Shown here: positions 45,032 through 57,086 of the stretch, in pieces
Position numbering within the stretch: position 1 is the first letter of the stretch
Layout: each line of letters starts with the position of its first letter
Notes under the pieces: generated by a model
What the model was told of the DNA's origin: nothing
Databases searched by the model: none
Seen by the model: the letters and a program-made list of their open reading frames with translations, nothing else
Source of the DNA: Symsagittifera roscoffensis
Lineage: Eukaryota > Xenacoelomorpha > Acoela > Convolutidae
Length of the DNA: 64,000 bases
Reading direction: 5' to 3'
Assembly: GCF_963678635.1 (NCBI RefSeq)
Contig: NC_087064.1
Coordinates: 53,340,684 to 53,404,683 of the forward strand
Program-made: the position numbers and the translations under genes

Positions 45032-45918
45032 ATTCAAGCTGCATATCATGTTTAAGAGAAACTTCTTTGTAAAAGCATGTAGCGGTAAAAAAGTGCCCGA
45101 AAAGGGAAAATACAAGACGGCACTCCACGCATATCAAAGCAAGCTTTTGAATGTTTCGATTGCAATTTAAGGCCAAATTAAACGTTTTTGGTCTTTTTTT
45201 ATTCATTTCATGCCCCATACGTACAGAAAGATGCATTTAGCGTATCGTATTATAACAATCAGACCAAACGACTTGCCTCAATTCATTTTGGAATGGTTTA
45301 TTGTGCCGATTACGCGTGTTTCAAAAACTCAATTCAAAAATACTGACTTTATCTGTATTTGAGGTCCTCACAACAAAAAAAAATTGAAAAGGCAAAATAT
45401 TTTGTCACAAACGTAGATAAAAAGTGGAAACATGTCTAAAAAAAACTTTCAAGCATAAGTATTCCGTCAGTTTCTTCCGTCAGATTTTGACAAATTGCGC
45501 GGTAATTATTCCAATTGAATAGTTCATGAGATCGAATAGTTTAAAATTTTGAGTTCAAGGCTTTAATATTTTTTACATTGCACTCTGATTAAAATTAGTT
45601 AAAAAGTCGAAACTATGGAAAAACCACCCGACCACAAAAATTCAGTTACTTCGTTTGAAAGGCGGGACTTTGATTATTTACACTCTCTATTTTAAAATAT
45701 AAAAGATTGGAAATACTACACGGACAAAAGAACATTGTCTTAATTGTTTATTTAACGATCCAATTCTAAATTGGAGCGTGCCGTTTAAATTAAAATCTCT
45801 TTTCACTAAATCAGATTTTCACAGATTTATTCTTTTAAGAACTATGAAATCTTGTTTTAAAAAATCCACTACTTTCTAAATACTTGTCCAATTTTTCTCA
45901 ATTTGTCATGCTGAGTAT

Positions 45919-45926
45919 TATAAAAG
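45919..45926 (+). promoter_or_regulatory. TATA-box-like site
   Basis: TATAAAAG followed by 'ggcggcga' in the first copy of the 3.77 kb duplication. The second copy reads 'ttttaaaag' at the matching place (about 49697), so the motif is not conserved. A second 'ttataaaaggg' at about 46179 is kept in both copies. No gene lies directly downstream; it may be an old LTR promoter. Confidence 0.3.
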
Positions 45927-47379
45927 GGCGGCGATTATTACCACGTCCCTTTTTGGTTTAACTTAAAACAAGATGGATAAATATTTAGCAGTCTTGCCGG
46001 CTGCACTGGAATTCTCTTTGCTTTGATTAAGCAGAGATGCACCTGCAATATAATGCATCAGAGAGAATAATATGATTTTTTAATCAGACAAAAGTGAAGG
46101 CTGCGCTTTTAATCAAAGAGGACTAGTTTAAAGAAATTTGATTTGAAAAAATCAAATAAAACTAGTAGAAAATTCCTTTATAAAAGGGAATAAAGGAGCA
46201 GGTGAAATCTGAATAATTAAAGATTGAATCAGCCGCCGGTTTATGCTTAAGAGCAAAAGGACTAGCCTGAAATCTTCAGTGTTTCATTTTGCTCAGTCAG
46301 CAGCAAGTCCGATCTCTTAACAGCATCATTTTCAAAATAAATAGTTTTTCTTTTCCACTTTAACAATAACATAAATATAGTCATTTTCCAAATAAAACAG
46401 AGAAAAAATTTTCGTTAAAAATTCGATAAAACTTATTAAACGATACGCACAAATGAGGAAACCTGGACCATGAGGACGAAAGGACGACAGCAAGGACAAT
46501 ACAGACGACCAATCAGAAGTGCAGAAGTGGACAAGACAACTTTTATCAAGACAACTTGACAATCTAAGGTGAGGCTTATAACTTAGGATAAAATACTAAG
46601 CAATCAACCAGCAATGATCGCTCAGTAAATCATATAGACACAACATATACTGCTGCATTTGATGATTCGATTGTTGCTCTAATAATCCAATCAAACAGTT
46701 TTAACCAATGAAACAATTCTAGGTTTTTAAGCAGATCTGATATTCTATGGCTAATCTGTTGCTGCTGATAAGTTTAGTTTTTTCATTCCAAATATAAATA
46801 CGGGCCAATTTCGAAACAAAAAAGGGCAAGTTCGGGAATCGCGGTCTTTCGATAGAAACCCAATTTAATTGTCTTCTACTTGACAGTCCTTCCTATTAGG
46901 ATCCTTGCCAAACGTCTTTCTAACTGACTTTAGCTCATGAATTTATATATTATTATCTGTTATTATAATAATAAATAAAATCTCTGAAAAAATTGTTCTC
47001 TGCCTAAGTTTGCTAGTAAGATATACCCGTTTTATCCAGTAAATCACTAAATACATGCCGAAACTTCAGTTTAAACTTATCATCACCAAAATTAACTAAA
47101 TCCTGTATTCAACTAAAGTGCTCAAAAACTTATTAAATATCTTCATTCCTTCTTTCGAGGGTGTTAAGTGGTCATATGTGCGATCTGAGAGTATCCTAAA
47201 TTGTATGATAAATTGAATTCTTCTTCACAATATGTCCAACCATTCACGCTTGTTGCTATTTATTCTAATCCTTCATCATTTATCGAGGCTTAGCCTCAAT
47301 TTTTCTTAAACTCAGTTTATTTTTACCCACCTAACGTAACTGAAACCTAAATCATCCACCAGTAAATCTACCAATTACT

Positions 47380-48470
47380 GAAACTAAGGGAGAAAATAAC
47401 AAAAACTAAGAAAAAAGGAACGGATTTGGGTGTTTTTAATGAATCATTGGTTTTTTTATGACACAGTTGGAATATACACCTAAAAACAATAAGAATACGC
47501 ACTAAAACCAATTTTAAACGTTAAGCACATAACAGCAAACACCATGTTTTAGTTTCAGCACAAAAATATTAGGTTTCACAACAAAAACGAAATCCAAAAC
47601 ACTGACACATCCACTTTGTATTGATAAACTAGGTTTCATATGATAGCCTAAGCACTAGAAAATTAGTTTTTACCAGCCAAAATTTAGGTTTCAGCCTAGG
47701 TTTCTGTTATAGGTTCAAACTTTTCAGTTAAAATAAGTGTGGTTTCCGGTGAAAATTTAAGATTTCTGTAAACGGATTTTGGTAAAACAGCGAAAATTGA
47801 ACTAGTCAAACCCAAACTTGGATACCATAAGCCAAAAACCGGGTCTTAAATGGTAAGTTTTTGTTAGTTTTAGGTTTCAGAACACAAACTGGTCTCAAAA
47901 CTGAGCTCCGAAACTCGACTGTTGACTTTTTAGAGAAATTTAACGGTGTTAAAACCCACCGAACCAGTTTTAAATTTTAGTTCCTAAGGCTGAAACGTAG
48001 TTTTCAGAAACGTAGGTTTCAGACCCAAAAAATTGGCTTCCCAAGTCAAATTTTTGTAAAATGTAGAAAGATAATAGGAATCCTTAATGCACTAACCAAT
48101 TTTAAAACTCAAAAATCTTCTAGAAGGTGTAGATTGAGCCCTAAAACTTATTATAGTTTCAGACAACTAAATTCGTCGTTTTAAGCTAAAATTCTCATCT
48201 TTTTAGCAATTTTTGTTGCTGGAGTAGGAATATATTGGAGATAGCAACCTAAATTTTCAATCCCACAAAAATCTGAAACCAATTGGTCAAACCATAGTTT
48301 TCGTTCTAGAAATCATAGTTTCAGCACCAAAAATTTAGATTTCCGCAAACAAATTTGTGACTCAGGTTTTAGGTTTGAGATTTCAAAAACTAGCTTTAAG
48401 ATATCAAAAGATTCGTTTTTCTCCAATTTTTTGCAAGTTTAAGCATAAACAAAGTATGCTATAGCTTTTA
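47380..48470. repeat. Degenerate TAGGTTTCAG-type repeat region
   Basis: The motif 'taggtttcag' and close variants recur every 40-80 bases with A-rich spacers. Examples are 'attaggtttcaca', 'aaatttaggtttcagcct', 'gttttaggtttcagaaca' and 'cgtaggtttcagaccc'. It looks like an ancient, diverged minisatellite. Copies lie at 51230-52010 and 52080-53170. No coding frame. Confidence 0.65.
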
Positions 48471-48797
48471 GACCTTGGATACTTTTTCAGAAATCCTTTT
48501 TTGGCCAACCGACCCTAAAAAATTTCTAAAAGCGCCTTTGGCGCCAATAAATACTAACTTTGAGGGGGAGCACGCGCGAAAAAAACGCCGCTTTTTGTCA
48601 AAAATTTTTTTGTCAAAAATTTTCAAAAAGTGCCCAAAAACGCCGCTTTTGACTTTTTTCAAAAATTTGCCAAATTGATGCAAAACAAAGCCTTGGGAGA
48701 GATCAATCAATTTGGTCGACCTAAAAAAAAGGTCGTCAAAGTTTTCGAAACTTTTTTGAAAATCCGTCCCCTCGAGAAAATCTTAGATCCGCCAATG
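48471..48797. mobile_element. hAT-like MITE, truncated copy
   Basis: Lacks the first ~60 bases of the element because a duplication junction lies at 48470/48471. The right end matches the degenerate terminus of unit 1 ('gatccgccaatg' then 'attcatgc'). Confidence 0.85.
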
Positions 48798-51229
48798 ATT
48801 CATGCTGCATTTCATGTTTAAGAGAAACTTCTTTGTAAAAGCATGTAGCGGTAAAAAAGTGCCCGAAAAATGAAAATACAAGACTGCACTCCACGCATAT
48901 CAAAGCAAGCTTTTGAATGTTTCGACTGCAATTTAAGGCCAAATTAAACGTTTTTGGTCTTTTTTTATTCATTTCATACCCCATACGTACAGAAAGATGC
49001 ATTTAGCGTATCGTATTATAACAATCAGACCAAACGACTTGCCTCAATTCATTTTGGAATGGTTTATTGTGCCGATTACGCGTGTTTTAAAAACTCAATT
49101 CAAAAATACTGACTTTATCTGTATTTGAGGTCCTCACAACAAAAAAAATTGAATGGCAAAACATTTTGTCAAAAACGTAGATAAAAAGTGGAAAAATGTC
49201 TGAAAAAAACTTCAAGCATAAGTATTCTGTCAGTTTCTTCCGCCAGATTTTGACAAATTGGTCGGTAATTATTCCAATTGAATAGTTCATGAGATCGAAT
49301 AGTTTAAAATTTTGAGTTCAAGGCTTCAGTATTTTTTACATTGCACTCTGATTAAAATTAGTTAAAGAGTCGAAATTTTGGAAAAACCACCCGACCACAA
49401 AAATTCAGTTACTTCGTTTGAAAAGCGGGACTTAGATTATTTACACTCTCTATTTTAAAATATAAAAGATTTTTTTGTCATTGTAGTATTGGAAATACTA
49501 CACGGACAAAAGACCATTGTCTTAATTGTTTATTTAACGACCCAATTCTAAATTGGAGCGTGCCATTTAAATTAAAGCCTCTTTTCACTAAATCAGATTC
49601 TGACAGATTTATTCTTATAAGGACTATGAAATCTTGTTTTGAAAAATCCACTACTTTCTAAATACTTGTCCAATTTTTCTCAATTTGTCATGCTGAGTAT
49701 TTTAAAAGGGCGGCGATTATTAACACGTCCCTTTTAAGTTTAAGTTAAATCAAGATGAATAAATATTTAGCAGTCTTGTCGGCTGCACTGGAATTCTCTT
49801 TGCTTTAATTAAGCAGAGATGCACCTACAATATGATGCATCAGAGAGAATAATATGATTTTTTAATCAGACAAAACTGAAGGCTGCGGTTCTAATCAAAG
49901 AGGACTCATTTAAAGAGATTTGATTTCAAAAAATCAAATAAAAACTAGTTGAAAATTCCCCTATAAAAGGGAATAAAGGAGCACTTGAAACCTGATTAAT
50001 TAAAGATTGAATCAGCCGCCGGTTTATGCTTAAGAGCAAAAGGACTAGCCTGAAATCAAAAGTGTTTCAATTTTCTCAGTCAGCAGCAAGTCCGATCTCT
50101 TAACAGCATCATTTTCAAAATAAATAGTTTTTTTTTCCACTTTAACAATAACATAAATATAGTAATTTTCCAAATAAAACAGAAATTCAATAAAACTTAT
50201 TAAACGATACGCACAGCTGAGGAAACCCGGACCATGAGGACGAAAGGACGACAGCAAGGAAAATACAGACGACCAACCAGAAGTGCAGAAGTGGACACAA
50301 CCAAGGGTGACCCATGAGTACTAAACAATCATCGACCTTAGTAAGAAGATAAAATATTGATGAACAAAATAAAACTAACTCAACCTCCCCTCATAGGTAT
50401 TTTTCATTAAGCTGTTCGATTCTTTCAAATAATCTAATAACCCTGTGCTTTGTATTTAACCAGCTAATTAATTTATACCTTTTCTAACCATTGTTTCTAC
50501 TGTAACTTTTATCAAGACCACTTGACGATCTAAGGTGAGACTTATAACTTAGGATAAAATACTAAGCAATCAACCAGCAATGATCGCTCAGTAAATCATA
50601 TATACACAACATATACTGCTGCATTTGATGATTCGATTGTTGCTCTAATAATCCAATCAAACAGTTTTAACCAATGAAACAATTCTAGGTTTTTAAGCAG
50701 ATCTGATATTCTATGGCTAATCTGTCGCTGCTGATAAGTTTAGTTTTATAATTCCAAATATAAATATTGCCAATTTCGAAACAAAAAAGAGAAAGTTCGG
50801 GAATCGCGGTCTTTCGATAGAAACCCAATTTAATAGTCTCCTACTTGACAGTCCTTCCTATTAGGATCCTTGCCAAACGTACCCCCTACGCTAACAATCA
50901 CCCACGATATTCCTCCAACTCGAGGTCTATTATACGGCTTTCTAACTGTCTTTAGCTCATGAACTTAAATATTATCTGTTATTATAATAATATTAAAAAT
51001 CTCTTAAAAAAAACTTTTTAAATATCTTCATTCCTTCTTTCGAGGGGGTTAAGTGGTCATATGTGCGATCTGAGAGTATCCTAAATTGTATGATAAATTA
51101 AATTCTTCTTCACAATATATCCAACCATTCACGCTTGTTGCTATTTATTCTAATCCTTCATCATTTATCGAGGCTTAGCCTCAATTTTTCTTAAACTCAG
51201 TTTATTTTTACCACCCTAACGTAACTGAA

Positions 51230-53170
51230 ACCTAAATCATCCACCAGTAAAGCTACCAATTACTGAAACTAAGGGAGAAAATAACAAAAACTAAGAAAAA
51301 AGGAACAGATTTGGGTATTTTTAATGAATCATTGGTTCTTTTATGACACAGTTGGAATATACACCTAAAAACAATAAGAATACGCACTAAAACCAATTTT
51401 AAACATTAAGCACATAACAGCAAACACCCTGTTTTAGTTTCAGCACAAAAAGATTAGGTTTCACAACAAAAACTAAATCCAAAACACTGACACATCCACT
51501 TTGTATTGATAAACTAGGTTTCATATGATAGCCTAAGCACTAAAAAATTAGTTTTTACCAGCCAAAATTTAGGTTTCTGTTATAGGTTCGAACTTTTCAG
51601 TTAAAAAAAGTATGGTTTCCGGTAAAAATTTTAGGTTTCTCTAAACGGATTTTGGTAAAACAGCAAAAGTTGAACTAGTCAAACCCAAACTTGGATACCA
51701 TAAGCCAAAAACCGGGTCTTAAATGGTAAGTTTTTGTTAGTTTTAGGTTTCCGAACACAAAAACTGGTCTCAAAATTGAGCTCCGAAACCCGACTGTTGA
51801 CTTTTTAGAGAGAACTAACGGTGTTAAATTCTACCGAACCAGTTTTAAATTTTGGTTCCTAAGGCTGAAACGTAGGTTTCAGAAATGGTGTTTTTGGTTT
51901 CAGACCCAATAATTTGGCTTCCCAAGTCAAATTTTTGTGAAATATAGAAAAATAACAGGAATCCTTAATGCACTAACCAATTTTTAAACTCAAAAATCTT
52001 CTTTTTGGCAGAGATAACTTCTCTTTTAAAAAACTTAACCGACCCCATAGCACTATTAATCTATCCAACAAAAATTTGTATTTATTGAACCCAGCAAATC
52101 TCCACAGTGGGAATATACACATAAAAACAATAAGAATACGAACTAAAACCAGTTTTAAAAGTTAAGCACATAACAGCAAACACCATATTTTAGTTTCAGC
52201 CGAAAAATATTAGGTTTCACAACAAAAACTAAATCCAAAACACTGACACATCCACTTTGTATTGATAAACTAGGTTTCATATGATAGCCTAAGCACTAGA
52301 AAATTAGTTTTTACCAGCCAAAATTTAGGTTTCAGCCTAAGTTTCTGTTATAGGTTCGAACTTTTCAGTTGAAATAAGTATGGTTTCCGGTGACAATTTT
52401 AGGTTTCTGTAAACGGATTTTGGTAAAACAGCAAAAAAATTGAACTAGTCAAACCCAAACTTGGATACCATAAGCCAAAAACCGGGTCTTAAATGGTAAG
52501 TTTTTGTTAGTTTTAGGTTTCAGAACACAAAAACTGGTCTCAAAATTGAGCTCCGAAACCCGACTGTTGACTTTTTAGAGAGAACTAACGGTGTTAAATT
52601 CTACCGAACCAGTTTTAAATTTTGGTTCCTAAGGCTGAAACGTAGGTTTCAGAAATGATGTTTTTGGTTTCAGATCCAAATTTTTGTGAAATATAAAAAG
52701 ATAATAGGAATCCTTAATGCAAAACCAATTTTTAAACTCAAAAATCTTCTAGAAGGTGTAGATTGAGCCCTAAAACTTATTATAGTTTCAGACAACTAAA
52801 TTCGTCGTCTTAGGATAAAATTTTCATCTTTTTGGCAATTTTTGTTGCTGGAGTAGGAATATATTGGAGATACCAACCTAAATTTTCAATCCCACAAAAA
52901 TCTAAAACCAATTGGTCAAACCATAATTTTCGTTCTAGAAATCATAGTTTCAACCCCAAAAACTTAGATTTCCGCAAACAAATTTGTTCATAATTCTAAT
53001 TTACACTAAACTAGCTATCCAAAACCAACTTTTGTTTTCAGGCGTTGAGTTTGAGAAAGTTTAAGGGTTTTAGGTTTGAGATTTCAAAAACTAGCTTCAA
53101 GATATCAAAAGATTCGTTTTTCTCCAATTTTTTGCAAGTTTAAGCATAAACAAAGTATGCTATAGCTTTT
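51230..53170. repeat. Two copies of the TAGGTTTCAG region with an inserted gypsy leader piece
   Basis: The region of 47380-48470 appears twice here (about 51230-52010 and 52080-53170). Between them, about 52015-52100 is a piece that matches 53925-54010, directly upstream of the gag remnant ('agataactt', then 'cactattaatctatccaaca'). This shows that the retrotransposon leader and the repeat were already adjacent before the local duplication. Confidence 0.75.
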
Positions 53171-53175
53171 AGACA

Positions 53176-54120
53176 ATTTCATTATAAAAAACTCAACCTC
53201 AGATACCATAGTTTTAGGTTCCAGGTTAAAATTTCAGTCAAAAATTAATAACTAAAAAGGCATTAGATTATATTATTAATAAAAAAGGCATCACTAAAAC
53301 TTCACATAAGCAATGTCTTACGTTTCAGCTAAGGCTTCAGCGAACAAAAACTTGAAAAAAAATTTAGACGTTTTTTTTTCCAAAAAATTTTTTTTTTGTT
53401 TATTTTCTTATTTCATTATTAATATCCTTTGTTGATATTCAACAATTCCTAGGCCGTTTACATTACTCTAAAACATACTAATCAATTAAAACAACTAAAC
53501 CTAAGAATTAGAAAACAAACACCGTAAAAAACTAATGTCAACACATTTTAAAATTGACGTCAGCACAAAAAGGTTTTAATTTAAAACTCAAAGTAGGAAA
53601 CAAAGGCTCTGACATTAAATGGTATATCACTAAAACTCAAAAAAATCATATTAGTATTCTAGCAAAACACCCTAACGACGATAAACACGAAATTTATACG
53701 TCTTTTTCGACGATAATCTTCAGAAGAATGATGTAGAATGCTATGACCAACTTTTATCAAGTAAAAACAACAGCATATAATTTAAAACTAAAATTGAAAA
53801 AAAAAATCCACAAAAACTATTTGATATATCACCAACATCCAATAGGATCAATTCACAATTCTGTCCAAACACACACACAAAAATTTTCACAAATTAACTA
53901 TTCTCTCCCGCAGCAATACCCCAGAGATAACTTCTATCTTAAAAAAGCTTAACCGGCCCCACAGCACTATTAATCTATCCAACAAAAGTTTGTATTTATT
54001 GAACACAGCAAATCTCCCAAAAACTTTTAAAACAGTATTTCAATCCTTACAATTGATCAGCACACAACACATCCAAATTCTTATTTATTGTTAACAAAAA
54101 ACTAAGTAAAAAAAACAAAA
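53176..54120 (+). other. Leader region upstream of gypsy gag
   Basis: AT-rich, with two short plus-strand frames of 60 and 69 codons (53554-53736, 53743-53952) that lack domains. Bases 53925-54010 are duplicated at 52015-52100. A primer-binding site and LTR end were looked for and not found. Confidence 0.4.
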
Positions 54121-54791
54121 ATGGTGAACGTAGTAGTATACCCAGATTTAGCTCTGGAAAAGTTTACCGGCTTAGATCCAAATGAAGATGCAAGAGATTT
54201 TCTTGCTATAGTAGAGAAAAGGATTTTCCCTAGGCACTAGACCAGCAGCCGCAGGTGGCGATCAGGACGCATATGATAACAGACAAAGAGCTTTATTTGG
54301 TTCAAAATTAGGAGGTCCAGCCGCTCAATGCTATCAGGGATTAGCAGCAAATTTACCTTGGAACGAGATAAGAAAACATTTCATAGATAGATTCAGTCAT
54401 GATAAGGATAAGTATAGAAAACGAACAGAAGCAGAAAACAAAAAAAGACAACCTGATGAATTTCCTAAAAGCTACTTAAAAAGGTTAAGCACCGCATTAG
54501 ACCGTGGATGGCCTAATACAACTTTAAATGATGATCAAAGAACAGCATGGAAAATGGAATTCTTTGTACGCGGCTTAAACCCGCCAGGCCTGAAACAAAA
54601 GACCACAAAGGAGAATCCACAAGTGTTGATAATAAGTTGGAGGTAGAAAGAATAAAGGAACAGCTTAAGGAGTTAACAGGACTCATGACAGATCATAAAA
54701 TAAATGATAATCCAAATGAACCCAGAAACAAACAAAACCATACCGATTTTGTAAATTGTGTTGTAGGTCAGGTCATACTATCAGTGTTTGT
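54121..54791 (+). pseudogene. Ty3/gypsy gag, frameshifted
   Basis: Starting at ATG 54121 (context aaaaATGGTG), about 39 codons give a protein ending EKRIFPRH before a stop, with YPDLALEKFTGLDPNEDARD near the start. The next frame continues as gag: SLGTRPAAAGGDQDAYDN, then GPAAQCYQGLAANLPWNEIR, HFIDRFSHDKDKYRKR and RGLNPPGLKQK (to about 54600). A third frame (from 54547) continues with VDNKLEVERIKEQLKELTGL, a likely coiled coil. A last shift leads into a CCHC knuckle. The capsid fold segments and their order are typical of gypsy Gag. At least three frameshifts make it dead, yet stops within each piece are few, so decay is recent. Confidence 0.82.
54750..54791 (+). pseudogene. Gag CCHC zinc knuckle
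   Basis: In the frame starting at 54750 the residues are CKLCCRSGHTISVC, an exact C-x2-C-x4-H-x4-C knuckle that would bind the element RNA. It is out of frame with the 54547 stretch. A basic Arg/Ser/Asn-rich linker (DRSRSQSFGSRARNF) follows in the same frame to about 55080, apart from one stop. Confidence 0.8.
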
Positions 54792-55379
54792 TTTAAATAC
54801 AGAGACCACAAAGATCAAAAGAGAAAACCAACTCAGTATTGTGAAATTTCAGACAATTATAATAGATCTAGGCCTCGAGAAAAAAATAGTTATAACAGTC
54901 GATACAGTAGCTATAATTAGCGGAATAACAATACCAGACCATATGTTCCATATCCTAGACAGTTCAATAATAGAACAAATAGTTTCGATAGATCTCGATC
55001 TCAAAGTTTTGGATCAAGAGCTAGAAATTTCAATAACAGATTCAACGATCAAAACAACCCAAATCGTTCAACAGAACCTCAAATAACTATAATCAAAATA
55101 GGAACAGAAGCAATTCTATACCCGATCGAAATAGAAGATCATTTTCACAAGACATTATCAAACGCGACACCAAAACAGACCTAACGAAATTAAATTTCCA
55201 TCCTACAATAACCAAGCAAGATCTCTAGGTGATTCAAAACCATCATCCAGAGAAAATAGCCGAGACAGAAATCCTAAGGTACAATTTAGTGACAACAAAA
55301 TCAATGATTATTACAGCCATAACGAAGGCGAAGAACTTACTTTAAACAAGAACAGTCTCCGCAAGAGAAAAAGTCACAA

Positions 55380-55736
55380 ATGTTTTTTAATCTATATCAA
55401 CACCCTGTCGAAGACAAAAATAACACCCTTGAAAGCCAATTTTTAGTAGATACTGGAGCAACTTGTTCACTGTTAAATTATGATACCCATTTTGAATGCG
55501 CAAAAATACATAAGTTGACACTAACTAAAGCACAATCCAAAACATTTGCTGTTAATGGACAAAAAATTAAACTCTTAGGATATACAAATTTTAACGCTAG
55601 TTTTGACAGTAAAAGTGACTATGTTGTAAAAGTTCGAGCATGGGTTGCGGCCATGGATGGATGTAAACTTAATATAGTAGGTATGGACTTTCTCTCTAAA
55701 TCAACTAAATCGATCGACTTTTTAACTAGAACTTAA
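55380..55736 (+). pseudogene. Ty3/gypsy aspartic protease
   Basis: The 118-codon frame has the retropepsin active site FLVDTGATCSLL (Asp-Thr-Gly near 55450). It also has a flap-like region with FAVNGQKIKLLG and the late conserved segment KLNIVGMDFLSK. This is nearly the full length of a retropepsin domain and is open throughout, ending just after FLTRT. It follows the gag remnant in the order expected for gag-pro-pol. The protease itself looks intact, but its surroundings are not. Confidence 0.82.
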
Positions 55737-55740
55737 AATG

Positions 55741-56100
55741 TACCCAGGAGTATCAGTCGCTATCAGCAATATAAAAAGCAAAAGCTATCCATTCATAAGT
55801 AGATATCAAAATATACTTTTGGACCAAACTATAACTCTAGCACCAAAATCAACTCGTGTCATTTCAATATCGTCAAATAAAAATGAAGATATTGAAAAAT
55901 GAACATTGTTCAAAATTGATAAAGATTTACAACAAAAAGGAGTTAATACTTATAGCACATATTGTAACCAGGAAGAGAAAACGTTACCTATAATGTTAAA
56001 CAAACCTGAAGAATAGAAGGTCATTATATCCTAAGGTTCAGTAGGGCAAACTTTCGAAGACATTGAAACTGATTCAAAAACAATCTACAGCGTTTATAGA
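55741..56100 (+). pseudogene. Linker between protease and missing reverse transcriptase
   Basis: Plus-strand peptides YPGVSVAISNIKSKSYPF and LLDQTITLAPKSTRVISI continue the pol polyprotein with a few stops. The element is truncated at about 56100-56180, before any reverse-transcriptase motif. The gypsy RNase H pieces at 24-30 kb are from a related superfamily, but I see no sequence overlap that would tie them to this copy. Confidence 0.55.
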
Positions 56101-56474
56101 CAATATTGCTTTTATGGACTTTTTGTTCAAGAAAAACGAACATCTTGATCATATTTTTCATGTAAGCGAACAATCAAAAGATCGTTTTGTTCGTTTTTTT
56201 TATCAATTGCTAATCAAAAAATCAAACGCTAATCAAACCCAAATTAAGGTAGAAAAAAAACACTATACTTACACTTGACAAAAATTTTTCCAAAACTCTT
56301 GTTATCATCAGGCAAGTTATTATATGTGTCATTAAAATTAATTTATCTACTTAATTAAAACGAGCTTTTTTACCAACATTTACAATGCCATTTTGCGCTT
56401 AAATTACTATTTTAAACAGGCTCGGATAAATGAAAATTTCCATTTAGTTATCGAATTTTCTAAACAGAACCCTT

Positions 56475-56690
56475 TTTCAGGTCAATCAATGTTGCAAGCA
56501 TGTCAACATTCTTTTTCATGACAATCAATTTTGCGTGTAATCAAACTTCTGTTTCAGGTCAATCATTTTTGCATGTTATTCAAATTTCGTTTTCAGGTCA
56601 ATCAATTTTGCAGGTCTGTCAGTTTTCTTTTCAGGTCAACACAATTTGCAGATGACTCAAACTTTTTCAGGCCATAATCAGCGTTTTAGC
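56475..56690. repeat. ~39 bp minisatellite (TTTCAGGTCAATCA)
   Basis: Five to six units start 'tttcaggtcaatca' and continue 'ttttgcatgt..tcaaa..tt'. They are diverged by several bases each. Repeated in copy 2 at about 58291-58506. Not a CRISPR, since spacers are not unique and units are diverged. Confidence 0.82.
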
Positions 56691-56789
56691 CCTGAAAATC
56701 TATTTCAGCTCAATCATTCACTACATTTTCTCAGCTTTCAAAAATAAGAATTGGAGTCGTCCATCCTCCATTATTTCTGATTAATACTT

Positions 56790-57011
56790 TCAACTCATCG
56801 CTTTTGTCAGGCAATCAGGAAACATCATCTGCGTTGGTAAACAGAATAAGTTAATTCTCTCCACTGAATCATGGACCACCACATGGCTATGTGTGTCCGT
56901 GGAAATTTGACAAGCTTCGCCGATTTGTCGCCATATGCATCTTGAATCTAACAAACTTGTGTCTGCGTTCCATGTCCCCAAGGATCGTTTTCCTATAAAT
57001 GCATTCTTCAC
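56790..57011 (-). pseudogene. Possible Ty1/copia RNase H C-terminal piece, copy 1
   Basis: The 73-codon minus-strand frame ends RINLFCLPTQMMFPDCLTKA. This resembles the very conserved end of copia-type RNase H, where a tryptophan/valine-proline-threonine stretch is followed by an Ala-Asp-x-Leu-Thr-Lys motif; here the Ala is Pro and the Asp is kept. The upstream residues fit less well and are better in another frame (FPRTHIAMWW). Evidence is limited to about 20 residues. Confidence 0.38.
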
Positions 57012-57086
57012 TTGTGACTCTCACGGCATATGACTCTTAAAAGTATTGCCAAATCACAGTTGCCAGTTTCTCAGCATCCTTCTCGT

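Larger units (their letters stand above)
41437..45700. repeat. 1.44 kb tandem repeat, three units
   Basis: The marker 'gaacatatatttacgaatcaaaaag' occurs at 41437, 42875 and 44314, giving periods of 1438 and 1439 bases. Units are highly similar throughout; unit 3 lacks about 30 bases at its start ('aaaaagtcaaataaaaagatg'). A fourth, partial copy (48471-49480) lies further right. Each unit holds one hAT-like MITE. The remaining sequence has short chance frames only. Confidence 0.95.
44703..53175. repeat. 3.77 kb tandem duplication
   Basis: Bases 44703-48470 are followed head-to-tail by a second copy starting at 48471, offset about 3768-3781. Both copies begin 'gaccttggatacttttt' inside the MITE and end 'gctatagctttta' before 'gac'. 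The second copy is longer because it gained about 210 bases at 50300-50510 and its last part (the 47380-48470 region) is itself present twice (51230-52010 and 52080-53170). Between 45700 and 47380 there is no recognisable gene. A block at 46560-46900 / 50510-50880 recurs a third time at 57170-57500. Confidence 0.92.
56185..57083. repeat. 0.9 kb repeat block, copy 1
   Basis: Near-identical to 58001-58900, offset 1816-1817. It holds a short-period minisatellite and a minus-strand coding remnant. Junctions are sharp: the shared sequence ends 'cagcatccttct' in both copies, then differs. Confidence 0.93.

Noticed and set aside
45700-51250. Two LTRs of one element, suggested by the 1.7 kb repeat at 45700-47390 and 49480-51250
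   Set aside because: The repeat is part of a longer 3.77 kb tandem duplication that includes the MITE; there is no retroelement interior between the copies.
56475-56690. CRISPR-like array
   Set aside because: Units are diverged along their whole length with no conserved repeat plus unique spacer pattern, and the context is eukaryotic.
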